A DNA stretch of 64,000 bases. Origin: Centrapalus pauciflorus (lineage: Eukaryota; Streptophyta; Magnoliopsida; Asterales; Asteraceae). The stretch lies in the NCBI GenBank assembly GCA_020465985.1, contig JAANYP010002675.1, forward strand, positions 1-64,000, written 5' to 3'. The translations under genes were made by a program, and so were the position numbers. Positions 1 to 9,895 of this stretch are shown here, one piece after another; positions within the stretch are counted from its first letter, which is position 1; every line of letters starts with the position of its first letter. The notes below the pieces were generated by a model, which was not told the DNA's origin, did not search any database, and saw only the letters and a program-made list of their open reading frames with translations.

Positions 1-1
1 T

Positions 2-941
2 GAGTCTATGACTATTGTAGATCCTATCCTTGATAACAGTCCTGAATTAAAAGAAGATAAGAGTCAAAATAGAGACTGTGACACAAAGAGTGCACCCATA
101 GAAGTCCAAGTTCCCAGTAAGAAAGGAAAAGAGAAGATGAGTGTATGCAATGCTACTCCACAAGGTTCTGTACATTCTAACTGTAACACTGCATCTTCAT
201 CAAAAGGAACTAAAAGAGGTAAAACTGTTTCTATCTGCACATGCCAAAAGCATGGTGTTCAAAAGTTTCCTAAACAACAGCAGGTAAGAGGAAACCAGAG
301 AAACAGGAACCAGAAATTGACAGAAAAGTCTGGTGTTCCAATTCAAACTGTCAAAAGATGCTTTCACTGTGGAAGGAAGAATCACTTAGCCAAGGATTGT
401 TTTTACAAACCAGCTGTTGCAAAACAGCCTGTGCATCACACAAAATCAAATCCTAAACAGGCAAAGCCCTCAAAAGTGAAACCTTCCACAGCAGCTCCAA
501 AGAGAGCAGTTGATCACAGATTCTCAAAAGTTAATAAAAAACAGTCCACACATCAAAAACAAGTTTTGGCAAAGCCTAAATCAAGTTTTAAACAAATATG
601 GTGTGTCAAGGACAAATCTGTTGCTCAAACAGCTAATGCAAAAGATCAGACTGCTAAGTCAAAATCTGATGCTGGTAGTGCAAAAAGTGAAACTGTTAGC
701 ACTACTAACACAGCTCAAGCTGCTGGGCACCAAACTGGAGCTGCTAGTGAATCATCTGAGACTGTCAGAAGAAAAGATGATCAAAATAGTTGGATACCTC
801 ATATTATCACTAAATACTCTCCAAAGACTCCATCAGTAGATCTCACCAAATATAAGAAGTCAAAAAACAGTTTTTAGTTATGTCAATGTACAAGGCCAAC
901 CCAAAACCAATTTGGTTTGGGTTTACTCCACTACTAACTAA
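2..941 (+). pseudogene. gag: Copia-A Gag, C-terminal part
   Basis: Gag coats the element RNA and builds the virus-like particle. The frame is open from the window edge, so the true start is probably upstream. A CCHC zinc knuckle, CFHCGRKNHLAKDC, sits at about 358-400 and binds RNA. It is followed by a basic, Lys/Ser/Thr/Gln-rich tail. The main frame stops at 877, but the homologous copy Copia-A' continues with a segment ending in NLVWVYSTTN; here that segment is in another frame and stops at 939-941. An indel in the run of A bases near 860-870 therefore broke the tail. A strong 5' splice-site-like CAG/GTAAG lies in phase at 281-288. The particle-forming N-terminal domain is not in the window. 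Confidence 0.8.
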
Positions 942-955
942 GCTGTTATTTGTGC

Positions 956-957
956 AG
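956..957 (+). other. Splice-acceptor-like AG at the gag/pol boundary (Copia-A)
   Basis: Immediately after the gag stop, the sequence reads CTAACTAAG, a T-rich stretch and TGTGCAG/G. This matches a branch-point plus 3' splice site. The first base after the AG (958) is in phase with the protease frame. The same arrangement recurs in the other three Copia copies of the window. Use as a splice site is inference only. Confidence 0.4.
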
Positions 958-1175
958 GGCAACCACAGGTCTCCTCATAGGACAAGATGACATCTGGACA
1001 GTGGATGCTCTAGGCACATGACAGGCAATTCTGAATGCTTGTCGAATTTCAAAGGATTTGATGGAGGTTTTGTTGCGTTTGGAGGCAACTCAAAAGGAGG
1101 TAAGGTTACAGGTAAAGGTACTGTAAATGCAGGCAACATGACATTCCATGATGTTTTGTATGTTGAACAGCTCTT
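958..1175 (+). pseudogene. pol: Copia-A protease fragment
   Basis: The aspartic protease active site is visible as LDSGCSRHMTG starting at 994, followed by a glycine-rich segment ending in DVLYVEQL. The enzyme would cleave the Gag-Pol polyprotein. A TGA stop lies at 988, three codons before the active-site Asp codon at 997; Copia-A' has TAG at the same codon, so both may derive from a TGG. After VEQL the sequence jumps directly to the integrase side. About 54 codons present in Copia-A' (from KYNLLSVSQV to the DTD stretch) are missing and the downstream frame is shifted. This internal deletion makes the element non-autonomous. Confidence 0.8.
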
Positions 1176-4100
1176 TTGACTAAATCAAATACTTTAAGCT
1201 GTTTAATATCCAAAGCATCATCAAATGAGTCTGCTCTTTGGCATAGAAGGATGTGTCACATGAACTTCAAGTCCATGAATGATTTGGTTAAAAAGAATCT
1301 GGTAAGAGGTTTACCACAAAAGGAGTTCATTTGTGATGATCATTGTGTAGCTTGCCTTAAAGGTAAGCAACATAAAACTTCTCATAAGGCCAAAGAAGTA
1401 AATTCAATCTCATCTGTTCTTCAGCTGTTACATATGGATCTATTTGGTCCAACATCTGTTTTGAGTTTGAATAAAAGGGCATACTGTTTAGTCATTGTTG
1501 ATGATTTCACCAGATTTACTTGGGTTTACTTTCTTAGGTCCAAAGATGAAACTGCTGAGCTTGTTAAGTCTTTTATCCTTAAGATAGAAAACCAATCCAA
1601 TTCCAAGGTTAAGGTGATAAGATCAGACAATGGAACTGAATTTAAAAATCAAATTCTAAACAGTTTCTGTGAGTCCAAAGGTATTGCTAGACAATATAGT
1701 ACACCAAGAACACCACAGCAAAATGGTGTAGCTGAAAGAAAGAATAGAACATTAATTGAGGCTGCTAGAACAATGTTAGCTGATTCTAATCTGCCTATGA
1801 CTTTCTGGGCAGAAGCTGTTAATACAGCCTGTTATGTTCTAAATAGGGTTCAAGTAGTTCAATCACAAGGGAAAACTCCCTATGAGCTATTCCACAACAG
1901 AAGTCCCCTAATAGCTTTCTTCAAACCTTTTGGATGCCCATGTACTATTCTTCACACTAAGACTCACTTAGGGAAGTTTGAGAGTAAGGCTGAAGAAGGA
2001 TTTTTTGTAGGATACTCAAATCAAAGCAAAGCCTATAGAGTATACAACAGAGTGTCTAAAACAATTGAAGAAAGTGACAATGTTGAATTTAATGAAAATA
2101 CTGCTAACATCAAAGGCACTGGTCCTGATTGGTTATTTGATTTAGATTCTCTAACAAATTCTCTGAGCTTTGCTGAGTTTACTGCAGAAGCTGATGCATA
2201 CAGGATTGAAGCTGCTAACACACATTCTCATGCTGCCAATACAATTTCTCATGCTGTTGGCACAAAGTTTCAGACTGCTGCAGATTCAACAAGTTGGGAT
2301 GACTTCACCACTCTACCACTTCTGTCATGTGATCCTCCAGGGGTCCTGAGCACTCAACATGATGCAAATCCAGACACTGAAGTGCCATTTCCAAGTCCTG
2401 ACAGCACAGCTCAAACACAAAAGGAAACAGCTCTAGTTTCTAGGCTAGCAGTCCCAACAGCTTCTCAAGCTGTTAGCCTAGAAACTCAAACTGTTCCAGA
2501 AACTGAATCATTCACTGGTTCTGATGGAGATGACACAAACCTTGGAACATCCTTCCAAACAGAGAGAGAGCCCACACTAAGAGTTCATAACTATCACCCT
2601 CTCAATCAAATACTGGGTGATCCAAGCACTCCTGTTCAAACAAGGAAGATGGTCCACAATGAGACTGCTGTTGCTGAACAAGCAGTTCCAGAATTCAGCC
2701 TAGCTGCTTTTGAACATGCCTGTTTCATGTCTCAACTAGAACCCAAAAAGGCATCAGAAGCACTAAAAGATTCATCCTGGATTGAAGCTATGCAAGAAGA
2801 GCTTTTACAGTTTAAAATTCAGAATGTATGGACTCTGGTGGATCTTCCTAAAGGTAAGAGAGCAATAGGTACAAAGTGGGTGTTCAGAAACAAGAAGGAT
2901 GAGAGAGGGATAGTCATCAAGAACAAAGCAAGACTAGTGGCACAAGGGTACACTCAAGAAGAAGGAATAGATTATGATGATGTCTTTGCTCCAGTAGCAA
3001 GAATTGAAGCCATCAGACTATTTCTAGCATATGCAAGTTTCAAAGGCTTTAAAGTGTATCAAATGGATGTTAAGTCTGCTTTCTTGTATGGGACAATTGA
3101 AGAGGAAGTGTATGTGTGTCAACCTCCTGTTTTTGAAGACTACAAGTATCCAGACAGGGTGTACAAGCTAGACAAAGCTCTCTATGGTCTTCACCAAGCC
3201 CCCGGAGCATGGTATGACACACTGTCATCATATCTTCTACAGAATGGATTCAAGAGAGGCACTCTGGACAAAACACTTTTCACTAAATCCATCAAAGCTG
3301 AGATTCTTCTTGTCCAGATCTATGTTGATGACATCATTTTTGGCTCAACTAATGGTAAGTTGTGCAAAGATTTTGAGGCCCTAATGCACAAAAAGTTTCA
3401 AATGAGTTCAATGGGGGAACTCACATTCTTTCTAGGGCTGCAGGTCAAACAGAAGCCTACTGGTCTATTCATAAGTCAATCAAAGTATGTCAAAGACATA
3501 CTGGAAAAGTTTGGCTATCAAGACACAAAGGTTGCAAGCACTCCAATGGATCCTCATAAACAGCTTCATACAGACAAAGACGGCATAGATATGGACATTC
3601 ATCTATACAGATCCCTTATAGGATCTCTCATGTATCTAACATCTTCTAGACCTGATATAATGTTTGCTGTCTGTGTGTGTGCCAGGTTTCAATGTTCACC
3701 AAAGGATTCTCACTTGGTTGCTGTTAAGAGAATTTTCAGATACCTTAAAGGCCAACCACATTTAGGCCTCTGGTATCCCAAAGACTCTCCTTTTGAACTA
3801 ACTGCCTATTCTGACAGTGACTATGGAGGTTGCAACATTGACAGAAAATCCACAACTGGTGGATGTCAATACTTAGGAGCAAGACTGGTCTCTTGGCAAT
3901 GCAAGAAACAAACAACTGTCTCCACATCATCCACTGAAGCAGAATACGTAGCAGCTGCAAGCTGCTGCTCCCAGGTAATTTGGATTCAAAATCAGCTAAG
4001 AGACTATGGTATGAATTTCTTATCCACTCCTATTTATATTGACAATTCAAGTGCCATTAGCATTGTGCAAAACCCAGTGAAATTCCCAAAAACCAAGCAT

Positions 4101-4265
4101 ATAGAAATCAGATTTCACTTCATCAGAGATTGTAATGAAAAGAAGTTAATCCAAGTTACCAAAATACATACTGATGATCAGCTAGCTGATCTATTTACAA
4201 AACCTTTTGATGTAGGAAGGTTCACTTTCCTAATATCAAACATTGGTATGGTAAACATGGATTAA
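1176..4265 (+). CDS. pol: Copia-A integrase, reverse transcriptase and RNase H
   Basis: This is the longest undamaged retroelement frame of the window, about 1,029 codons. It opens with the GAG-pre-integrase/HHCC zinc region (ALWHRRMCH, CVACLKGKQHKTSH), followed by the integrase core with LHMDLFGP, VIRSDNGTEFKN and GVAERKNRTLIE carrying the D, D and E. A Ser/Thr/Pro-rich linker follows, then the reverse transcriptase (WIEAMQEE, GTKWVFRNKKDE, YGLHQAPGAWYD, and IYVDDIIFGS with the catalytic DD), then RNase H (AYSDSDYGG, STEAEYVAA, LADLFTKPF). Together these copy element RNA into cDNA and insert it. The apparent first codon is TTG: the real protein starts upstream in the protease and was cut by the deletion at about 1172. 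The linker contains a 51-nt module (2439-2489) shared with the env-like ORF. Confidence 0.93.
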   Translation: MTKSNTLSCLISKASSNESALWHRRMCHMNFKSMNDLVKKNLVRGLPQKEFICDDHCVACLKGKQHKTSHKAKEVNSISSVLQLLHMDLFGPTSVLSLNKRAYCLVIVDDFTRFTWVYFLRSKDETAELVKSFILKIENQSNSKVKVIRSDNGTEFKNQILNSFCESKGIARQYSTPRTPQQNGVAERKNRTLIEAARTMLADSNLPMTFWAEAVNTACYVLNRVQVVQSQGKTPYELFHNRSPLIAFFKPFGCPCTILHTKTHLGKFESKAEEGFFVGYSNQSKAYRVYNRVSKTIEESDNVEFNENTANIKGTGPDWLFDLDSLTNSLSFAEFTAEADAYRIEAANTHSHAANTISHAVGTKFQTAADSTSWDDFTTLPLLSCDPPGVLSTQHDANPDTEVPFPSPDSTAQTQKETALVSRLAVPTASQAVSLETQTVPETESFTGSDGDDTNLGTSFQTEREPTLRVHNYHPLNQILGDPSTPVQTRKMVHNETAVAEQAVPEFSLAAFEHACFMSQLEPKKASEALKDSSWIEAMQEELLQFKIQNVWTLVDLPKGKRAIGTKWVFRNKKDERGIVIKNKARLVAQGYTQEEGIDYDDVFAPVARIEAIRLFLAYASFKGFKVYQMDVKSAFLYGTIEEEVYVCQPPVFEDYKYPDRVYKLDKALYGLHQAPGAWYDTLSSYLLQNGFKRGTLDKTLFTKSIKAEILLVQIYVDDIIFGSTNGKLCKDFEALMHKKFQMSSMGELTFFLGLQVKQKPTGLFISQSKYVKDILEKFGYQDTKVASTPMDPHKQLHTDKDGIDMDIHLYRSLIGSLMYLTSSRPDIMFAVCVCARFQCSPKDSHLVAVKRIFRYLKGQPHLGLWYPKDSPFELTAYSDSDYGGCNIDRKSTTGGCQYLGARLVSWQCKKQTTVSTSSTEAEYVAAASCCSQVIWIQNQLRDYGMNFLSTPIYIDNSSAISIVQNPVKFPKTKHIEIRFHFIRDCNEKKLIQVTKIHTDDQLADLFTKPFDVGRFTFLISNIGMVNMD

Positions 4266-4611
4266 TTGATTTTTATTATTATCAACTCAATATGCTAATT
4301 TAAGGGGAGACACTGTTCCATTGAAAATCTGCACAAATTTACACTAACAGCATGAGTCTTTTCTCATGCTGCTAGTTCATTTTCTCGGACTGCTAGTTAT
4401 TTTCACTTGATCTGTCAAAGTGTGCAGGGTATTTAGGTAATTTCCCAAATGTGTGCGCGGGACCTAACCTTTTCGAAAACTTTAAAGGTCCCAGTTTCGT
4501 TCAGTTGTAACTACCAGTTACATATTCTTCTTCCACGGCCTTCTGCTTTCTCTCTGAACGATACACACATTCTCTTCAAACCCTAAACCCTAAACCGTCG
4601 TTTCTTGATCA
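4266..4611 (+). promoter_or_regulatory. Copia-A pol/env-like spacer with internal PPT-like tract and telo-boxes
   Basis: The spacer has no ORF. A polypurine tract TAAGGGGAGA lies at 4301-4310 and is followed by CACTGTTCCATT; Copia-A' has the same tract (AAGGGGGAGA), so it is conserved. TGTGCAG/GG occurs at 4421-4429. The sequence just before the next ATG resembles a plant 5' leader: CT-rich, with AAACCCTAAACCCTAAACC (overlapping telo-box motifs) at 4578-4596. This suggests that the env-like ORF has its own transcription start or leader. The interpretation is inference from motifs. Confidence 0.45.
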
Positions 4612-7425
4612 ATGGAGTTCGTAAAAGAACACAACTGCCTCCCATACACCCTGAAACACACTGACCTTGAACCGTTCCATGAGATGATGGACTTCCTCAG
4701 GCACTCCCATATACACTATGCACTCAATATTGACCCCACTATATACATATCTCATATTGAGCAATTCTGGAATCATGCCTATGTTCAAACCATCAATGGA
4801 GTGCCTATCCTGACTTCCAAAATCGATGGTACTACCATCAATATCACCGAGGAGTCCATCAGACATCATCTGCATCTTCAAGATGCCACAGGTATAAAAG
4901 ACCTATCTCTTACTGCTTTACACTTTGGTCTTCAAAATATTGGATATAGGGGTCCTGCTGATTCTTTTACTTTCTTGAAAGCACATTTTTCTCCTAAATG
5001 GAAATACCTTGTGCATATTATTCAGCAATGTTTAAGCCCCAAAAGAACTGGTTGGTCCAAATTTTCTTCAAATATTGCCACTTCCTTAGTGTGCTTTTCT
5101 ACTGGCCAACAATTTAATTTTTCAAATATGATCTTTCAAGGAATGTTAAGGCATCATTCCTTGAAGCATGGGAAATTTTTGATGTATCCTCGATTTTTGG
5201 CAAAAATAATTGCACACACCTGCACTGCTTCAAATTTACATAAGAGGATATATGTTTCCCATAGGCACTCACTATCTTCAATCAAAAGGCTGATAAAGCC
5301 AAGTGCCAAATTTTGTTAGCATTGATGCTCCATTGCCCTCTGCAATGATGAACATCATCACAAGAAACAGAGGAGAGGGGCCTGAGCAGACACAGCCTAA
5401 CATTACTGCTTCAACCCCAGGACCCCAACCCACTCCTCATGATACAGATATTCCCACTGATCCTTTTGTACAGCCCACACGCCCACTACAATACTTATAT
5501 AAAAGGAAAAGGGGACGAGGAGCTCCTTCCTCCTCCTCCCTTAGACAAGAGCCATATATCCCTGTGCAGGAGGATCCTTCTGCACAGAATATCCAAAGGG
5601 AACCAATTGAGGACACTCCCAACCTCAATCAGGAGGTGAACATCTCTTCTGAGACTGTTCATATGGTTCTGTGGCTGGCACTACTGATGTCTCTGCACAA
5701 GAGGCACAGGACAGGGCCAACATCTCTAAGACCACACCCATGGCAACAGCAAGTGTGCAAACACGAGCTGGAAGTCCCCAGTACCAAGAAAAGAGGGGCC
5801 CAGAGGTTCCTACTTCTGGTGTTAATGTCAGTGATAGACCACAAACACCCCTGGTGTTATCTGATCTTGAGACTAGTCTGCAACTGATGCTCTTAACGGA
5901 TCCAAAGCTGAAACCTGTTGTAACAATGTTGGAATACCAAATGTCCATCATTGCTGCACAGGGGGCACAAATTCATGCACTCAAACAGGCAGAAGCTGCT
6001 CACAATCAGAAACTGGCTAATCTACACAAAGGGTTTACTCTTTGTGGAAATAAGCTCATCAAACTAGAGCAGTTGATTCAAACCCATGTGGCAAAGGTTG
6101 TAGGTCCTTCTGACCAAACCAATGCTTCCAAAAAGGGGGAGAATCAGGAAGTTCCTGAACCAGTCCAAGCAGCTCCAACACCAACAGTCCAAGCAGCATC
6201 AACAGCTCCATCTTCTAGGCTAGCAGTCCCAACAGCTTCTCAAGCTGTTAGCCTAGAAACTCAAGCTGCTTCTACAAGAGCAACTGGAGTTGTTATAAGA
6301 GAAGGTATTCAAGCTCCATCCAGTTCAGTCCAAGCTACATCTTCTGCTACAAAAGATAAGGGCAAGGGTATTCTCATTGAGTCTCCAAAGCACAAGTTTT
6401 CTTCCAGAAAAGCCCAGATTGCCTTTGATGCTGAGATTGCCAGAAAATTAGCAGAAGAACAAGATCAGGCCTTAGACCAGCAAACCCATGCCCCAATGCA
6501 AGATGATGAAACCTTAGGAGATTACCTAAGAGGGTTTGTGGTCAAGCAAGGTGAAAGGAAGAGGAAGATGCCAACTGGGCATACCAAGGCTGAAAATAGA
6601 AGATTCTTGATCAATTTTGCCGTTGCAGCAGACATACCAAAGAAAATTGCTCAGTCCATGAGTACTGAAAGGCTGCAGGAAATACATGATAAAGAAATGG
6701 AGAAAAGAAAGAAAACAAGAGTCTCTTCAGCAGTTCAGCCAGTACCAAAAGTTCAATCGTCCCAATCAGTCCAACCATCAACAAAACCAGTCCAAACTGA
6801 AGCTGCCAGTGCACCTGCTCCCACTGATCAACCTACTGTTTCTGTTCCATCATCTGTTAAGAGGGTGATCTTTCAGCACCATTTGCAAAAAGCTATGGAA
6901 ATAGAAAAGTTGATTGATCAACATGACTTCACAAAGCCAGAAATCAACTACTGGTTTGCCAGGTCTCTGGATGAAAGAAATATAAGGGTCAAGTTTGTGA
7001 TAAGGAGAGAATCTGGACCAGAAGAGGAGTATGATACATTCTGGCAGATGGTCCATAAGCTGACCAGGGATGAACTAATAAAGATGTACCACATAGGGTC
7101 TGTTTCTCAAGTCAGATCTGATCTTCCACAAGTAAAACAACTCATCAGAGATCTAAGTTCAGTTGCTGATGCTGAATTTGCAAGAAAAGAAGTGGAAGAT
7201 GCTGAGAAGAAAGGGAAGCAGATCAAGGAAGTACATATTTTTGTCAAATCCAGAACCTACAGAATTCAATTCAAAGATGGATTTGGTATTTTCTTCAATC
7301 TCGAGTTTTATAATTTTTCAAAAGATATGCTGCTTCAAATAAAATCAGTTAGGATATCTTGTGATAAAGAAGAGATGAAGAGAGAATTTTTGAAGGCTAT
7401 AGATCAGAAGCTTGCACAATTGTAA
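4612..7425 (+). pseudogene. Copia-A env-like third ORF
   Basis: This long ORF downstream of pol starts at the ATG at 4612 and resembles the third ORF of Sireviruses, whose function is unknown. The N-terminal roughly 210 residues form a conserved block (FHEMMDFLRHSHIHYAL, HIEQFW, KWKYLVHIIQQ, FNFSNMIFQGM) that recurs in Copia-A' and, more distantly, in Copia-B'. The middle is Pro/Ser/Thr/Gln-rich low-complexity sequence, and the C-terminal third is charged and probably helical. I see no convincing signal peptide or membrane anchor, so a true envelope role is not supported. Two frameshifts are evident against Copia-A': near 5300-5319 (from one frame into the next) and near 5660-5671 (back). Without them the product would be about 930 residues. 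The 51-nt foldback module lies at 6214-6264. Confidence 0.75.
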
Positions 7426-7512
7426 GTTTTTGAAAGCCTTGGTTTGTAAATAACAGTTTACTTTTTCATTTCCTTATTTGTATAGAACTTAAAGTCTTGT
7501 ATAAAGAATTTA

Positions 7513-7526
7513 AGTTAGGGGGAGAT
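7513..7526 (+). promoter_or_regulatory. Copia-A polypurine tract
   Basis: A purine-rich run (AGTTAGGGGGAGAT) directly abuts the LTR start TGTTGGG. This is where plus-strand DNA synthesis is primed. The same tract precedes the 3' LTR of Copia-A'. Confidence 0.8.
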
Positions 7527-8217
7527 TGTTGGGAAATAGTTTAAGTATACTCAAGCTGTTAGTTTAGACTTCTCATACTGTTAGTAGAATTTCTGTGTAA
7601 GTACAAAGTTCATGCTGCTAGTTGAAGAAACTCGAGCTGCCAGTATAAAAGTTCAAGCTGCCAGAGCAAAATAACTCAAGCTGCTCAGTTCATGCTGCCA
7701 AGTCATTCAAGCTGCTCAACAGTTTCATAAACAGAATGTGCTGATTTTCAGGGAAGATATCTACAAGAAGATTCCAGCATATCTACTATCAGAGAAGTCA
7801 TAGTCCTTCAAGGAAACACGTCCATAAAGCAATATAAATAGACAGAAGATTGTATAGAAGATATACGCATAGAATAAGAGTTTTCTGCATATTTTGAGTC
7901 TGTAATTGCTTTATTGTTCAAGTTTTCTTAAGCCTCTAAGGTTGTAAAACCCTAAGAACAGTTTGTGTTCTTCGTCTGATCAAAACAGATTAGAGGTGAT
8001 TGTAATCAGTGAATTCAGCAATACAAACAGTCTTGATTACTTCTTATGTTTTATGCTATTATTGATTCTGAAAGTTTTTGTCAAAATAATTAAGTGTTAT
8101 TCCGCAAACTTCTTAATTAAACTTTGATTCAAAGCAAGATTATTGATTTATACTCTGATAAATTCAAATCAGTTAATCTTGGTTATTCATAATTTTCATA
8201 AGTTATAGATCCTGACA
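7527..8217 (+). repeat. Copia-A 3' LTR
   Basis: The LTR begins TGTTGGGAAATAG and ends GATCCTGACA, matching the start and end of the two LTRs of Copia-A' (about 655 bp); this copy is 691 bp. The U3 part (about 7545-7720) is packed with variants of CAAGCTGYYAG. A TATA box, TATAAATA, lies at 7833-7840. Only the 3' LTR is inside the window, so age and duplication cannot be read here. Confidence 0.85.
7833..7840 (+). promoter_or_regulatory. TATA box of the Copia-A LTR
   Basis: TATAAATA about 310 bp into the LTR. The same box is present on the minus strand in both LTRs of Copia-A' (around 47371-47380 and 55408-55417), which supports its being the element's core promoter. Confidence 0.6.
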
Positions 8218-9016
8218 ATAATATTTATTTAAATATCCACTAAAATAATTACACGCAATTATCTCGAAAATGGGATGTTACATAATACGTGGGACATAAA
8301 CTAGTATTTATATATAGATAAATACTTATAACAATAATAAATCATAAATACTTATGTTAATATAAATTGAAGTTTAACTTTATATTTTTATGCATTCAAA
8401 ATTTAAAAATATATCAAATTTGAAATTTCTTTTAAATCATCTTTTATTTGTAATACCAAACTTGTTGTGTTATATTTATTTATGCGTGAAAACCTACTCT
8501 TCTAAAAACAAACGAATATTGGGTAGTGATTGTCATTGGCTTTTATTGTAAGTAAATAAAATTTATAATACAAATTTATAAAATAAAATTAAATGTGTAT
8601 CTCGCTTCTAAATTGGAACCTTTAATGAAGGAAGGAACATTCAAATTTTAAGAAAATTAAAAATTAAAAAATAAATTAAATGTTAAGTTACACATATCAA
8701 TACATGAATATCTCATATGACATTCTAATAAAGCAACATGCTATATCTATTTAGTCATTTATAATACTAGATAGATGTGTTACATCAGTAATATATTTAA
8801 TAAATAATTATCTTTAGTAATATATGTATTTAAAATATTATTATAAAAAACAATAATAATGTAGTGATACTAATTAAACAGAAATAAAGAAATTATAAAA
8901 ATTATAAAAATATGTTGATTTCGTTATAAATAAATAGTTAATACAAAAATATGTTTAACGACTACGGCTAAAGTATATAATAAACATATAAAGTAAAATA
9001 ATTCAGCTTCGGTTAG
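8218..9016. other. AT-rich stretch without genes; candidate Helitron 3' end
   Basis: No ORF or protein similarity is visible. Around 8274-8305 the plus strand reads TACATAATACGTGGG, then ACATAAACTAGT. This resembles the 3' ends of the Helitrons at 18917 and 24612 (read on the minus strand there), including the terminal CTAGT. It is probably a decayed Helitron end that Copia-A landed next to or inside. The remainder shows no recognisable structure. Confidence 0.35.
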
Positions 9017-9153
9017 TGTAATACCCGCTAATTTTTGAGTCATTTAATTTAATGAGTAATTCGAGAAAATACGATATAAATTATCAAATTTCATTGTTGT
9101 CATTTAAAGTGTTGAATTTTGTAAATTTTAAGAAATTGGAAATAGTATAGAAA

Positions 9154-9262
<109 letters not shown>

Positions 9263-9364
9263 TATTATTAAAAAAAAAAAAAAAAAAAGAGAAATTAATA
9301 TGTGCATGCATTTATACATCTAATATCATCATCATCATCATCACCCAACTTTTCTTCATACATT

Positions 9365-9377
9365 CCTATATATATAC
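9365..9377 (+). promoter_or_regulatory. TATA-like core promoter of Gypsy-C
   Basis: CCTATATATATAC followed about 30 bp downstream by a C/A-rich start-like sequence. It is conserved in the 3' LTR at 16164-16176. It is a plausible U3/R boundary, inferred from composition and position. Confidence 0.4.
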
Positions 9378-9895
9378 ATATATGAAACCCACAACCATTT
9401 CAGCACAAACCCTCACATTCATACCAAGTGTGTAATTTATTTATTATTATCTGATTTTGGGGCTGGAAATTCAAGATTGGATCAACAAGTTCAACATCAT
9501 TATCATCAAATCAACAACATCCATTGTTAAGCTTTTGAGGTAACAATCAAAACCTCATACTCATTCCCGTATGTAATTTCAAGGGATGTTAGAATTCTTA
9601 AAATGATTATAAATATTGTTTACTAAACTAACAATGAAAATCCAACAACCCATAATATGATTACCTTCATCATTTTTCATGATTTAAAAGCTTCAAAAGA
9701 ACATAAATGGTGGTTTAAATGGGTTTTGATATTTAATCCGAAAATTTATCTAGAAATGATTCAAATAAGTATAGAATTTATATTAGAATGTTTATAGATG
9801 CCTAAATCCAGATTTAATGAACATGAGGTTTTGGATTGAATTGTGAGGTAAAAATAAAATCAAAACAATAACAGTAGAATCAATGGGTAAAGACT

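Larger units (their letters stand above)
1..8217 (+). mobile_element. Copia-A: partial Sirevirus-like Ty1/copia retrotransposon
   Basis: The order is gag zinc knuckle, protease, integrase, reverse transcriptase, RNase H, an extra ORF after pol, a polypurine tract and a 3' LTR. The Copia domain order (integrase before RT) is directly visible. An additional ORF downstream of pol is the hallmark of Sireviruses, so I place it there. The 5' LTR, primer-binding site and gag start lie upstream of the window, so the target-site duplication cannot be tested. A second member of the same family, Copia-A', lies on the minus strand at 47007-55698 and serves as the comparison for every break described here. 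Confidence 0.9.

Noticed and set aside
4612..7425. A true retroviral envelope glycoprotein
   Set aside because: I see no signal peptide, membrane anchor or cysteine-rich ectodomain; only position and length resemble env, so env-like is used as a label.
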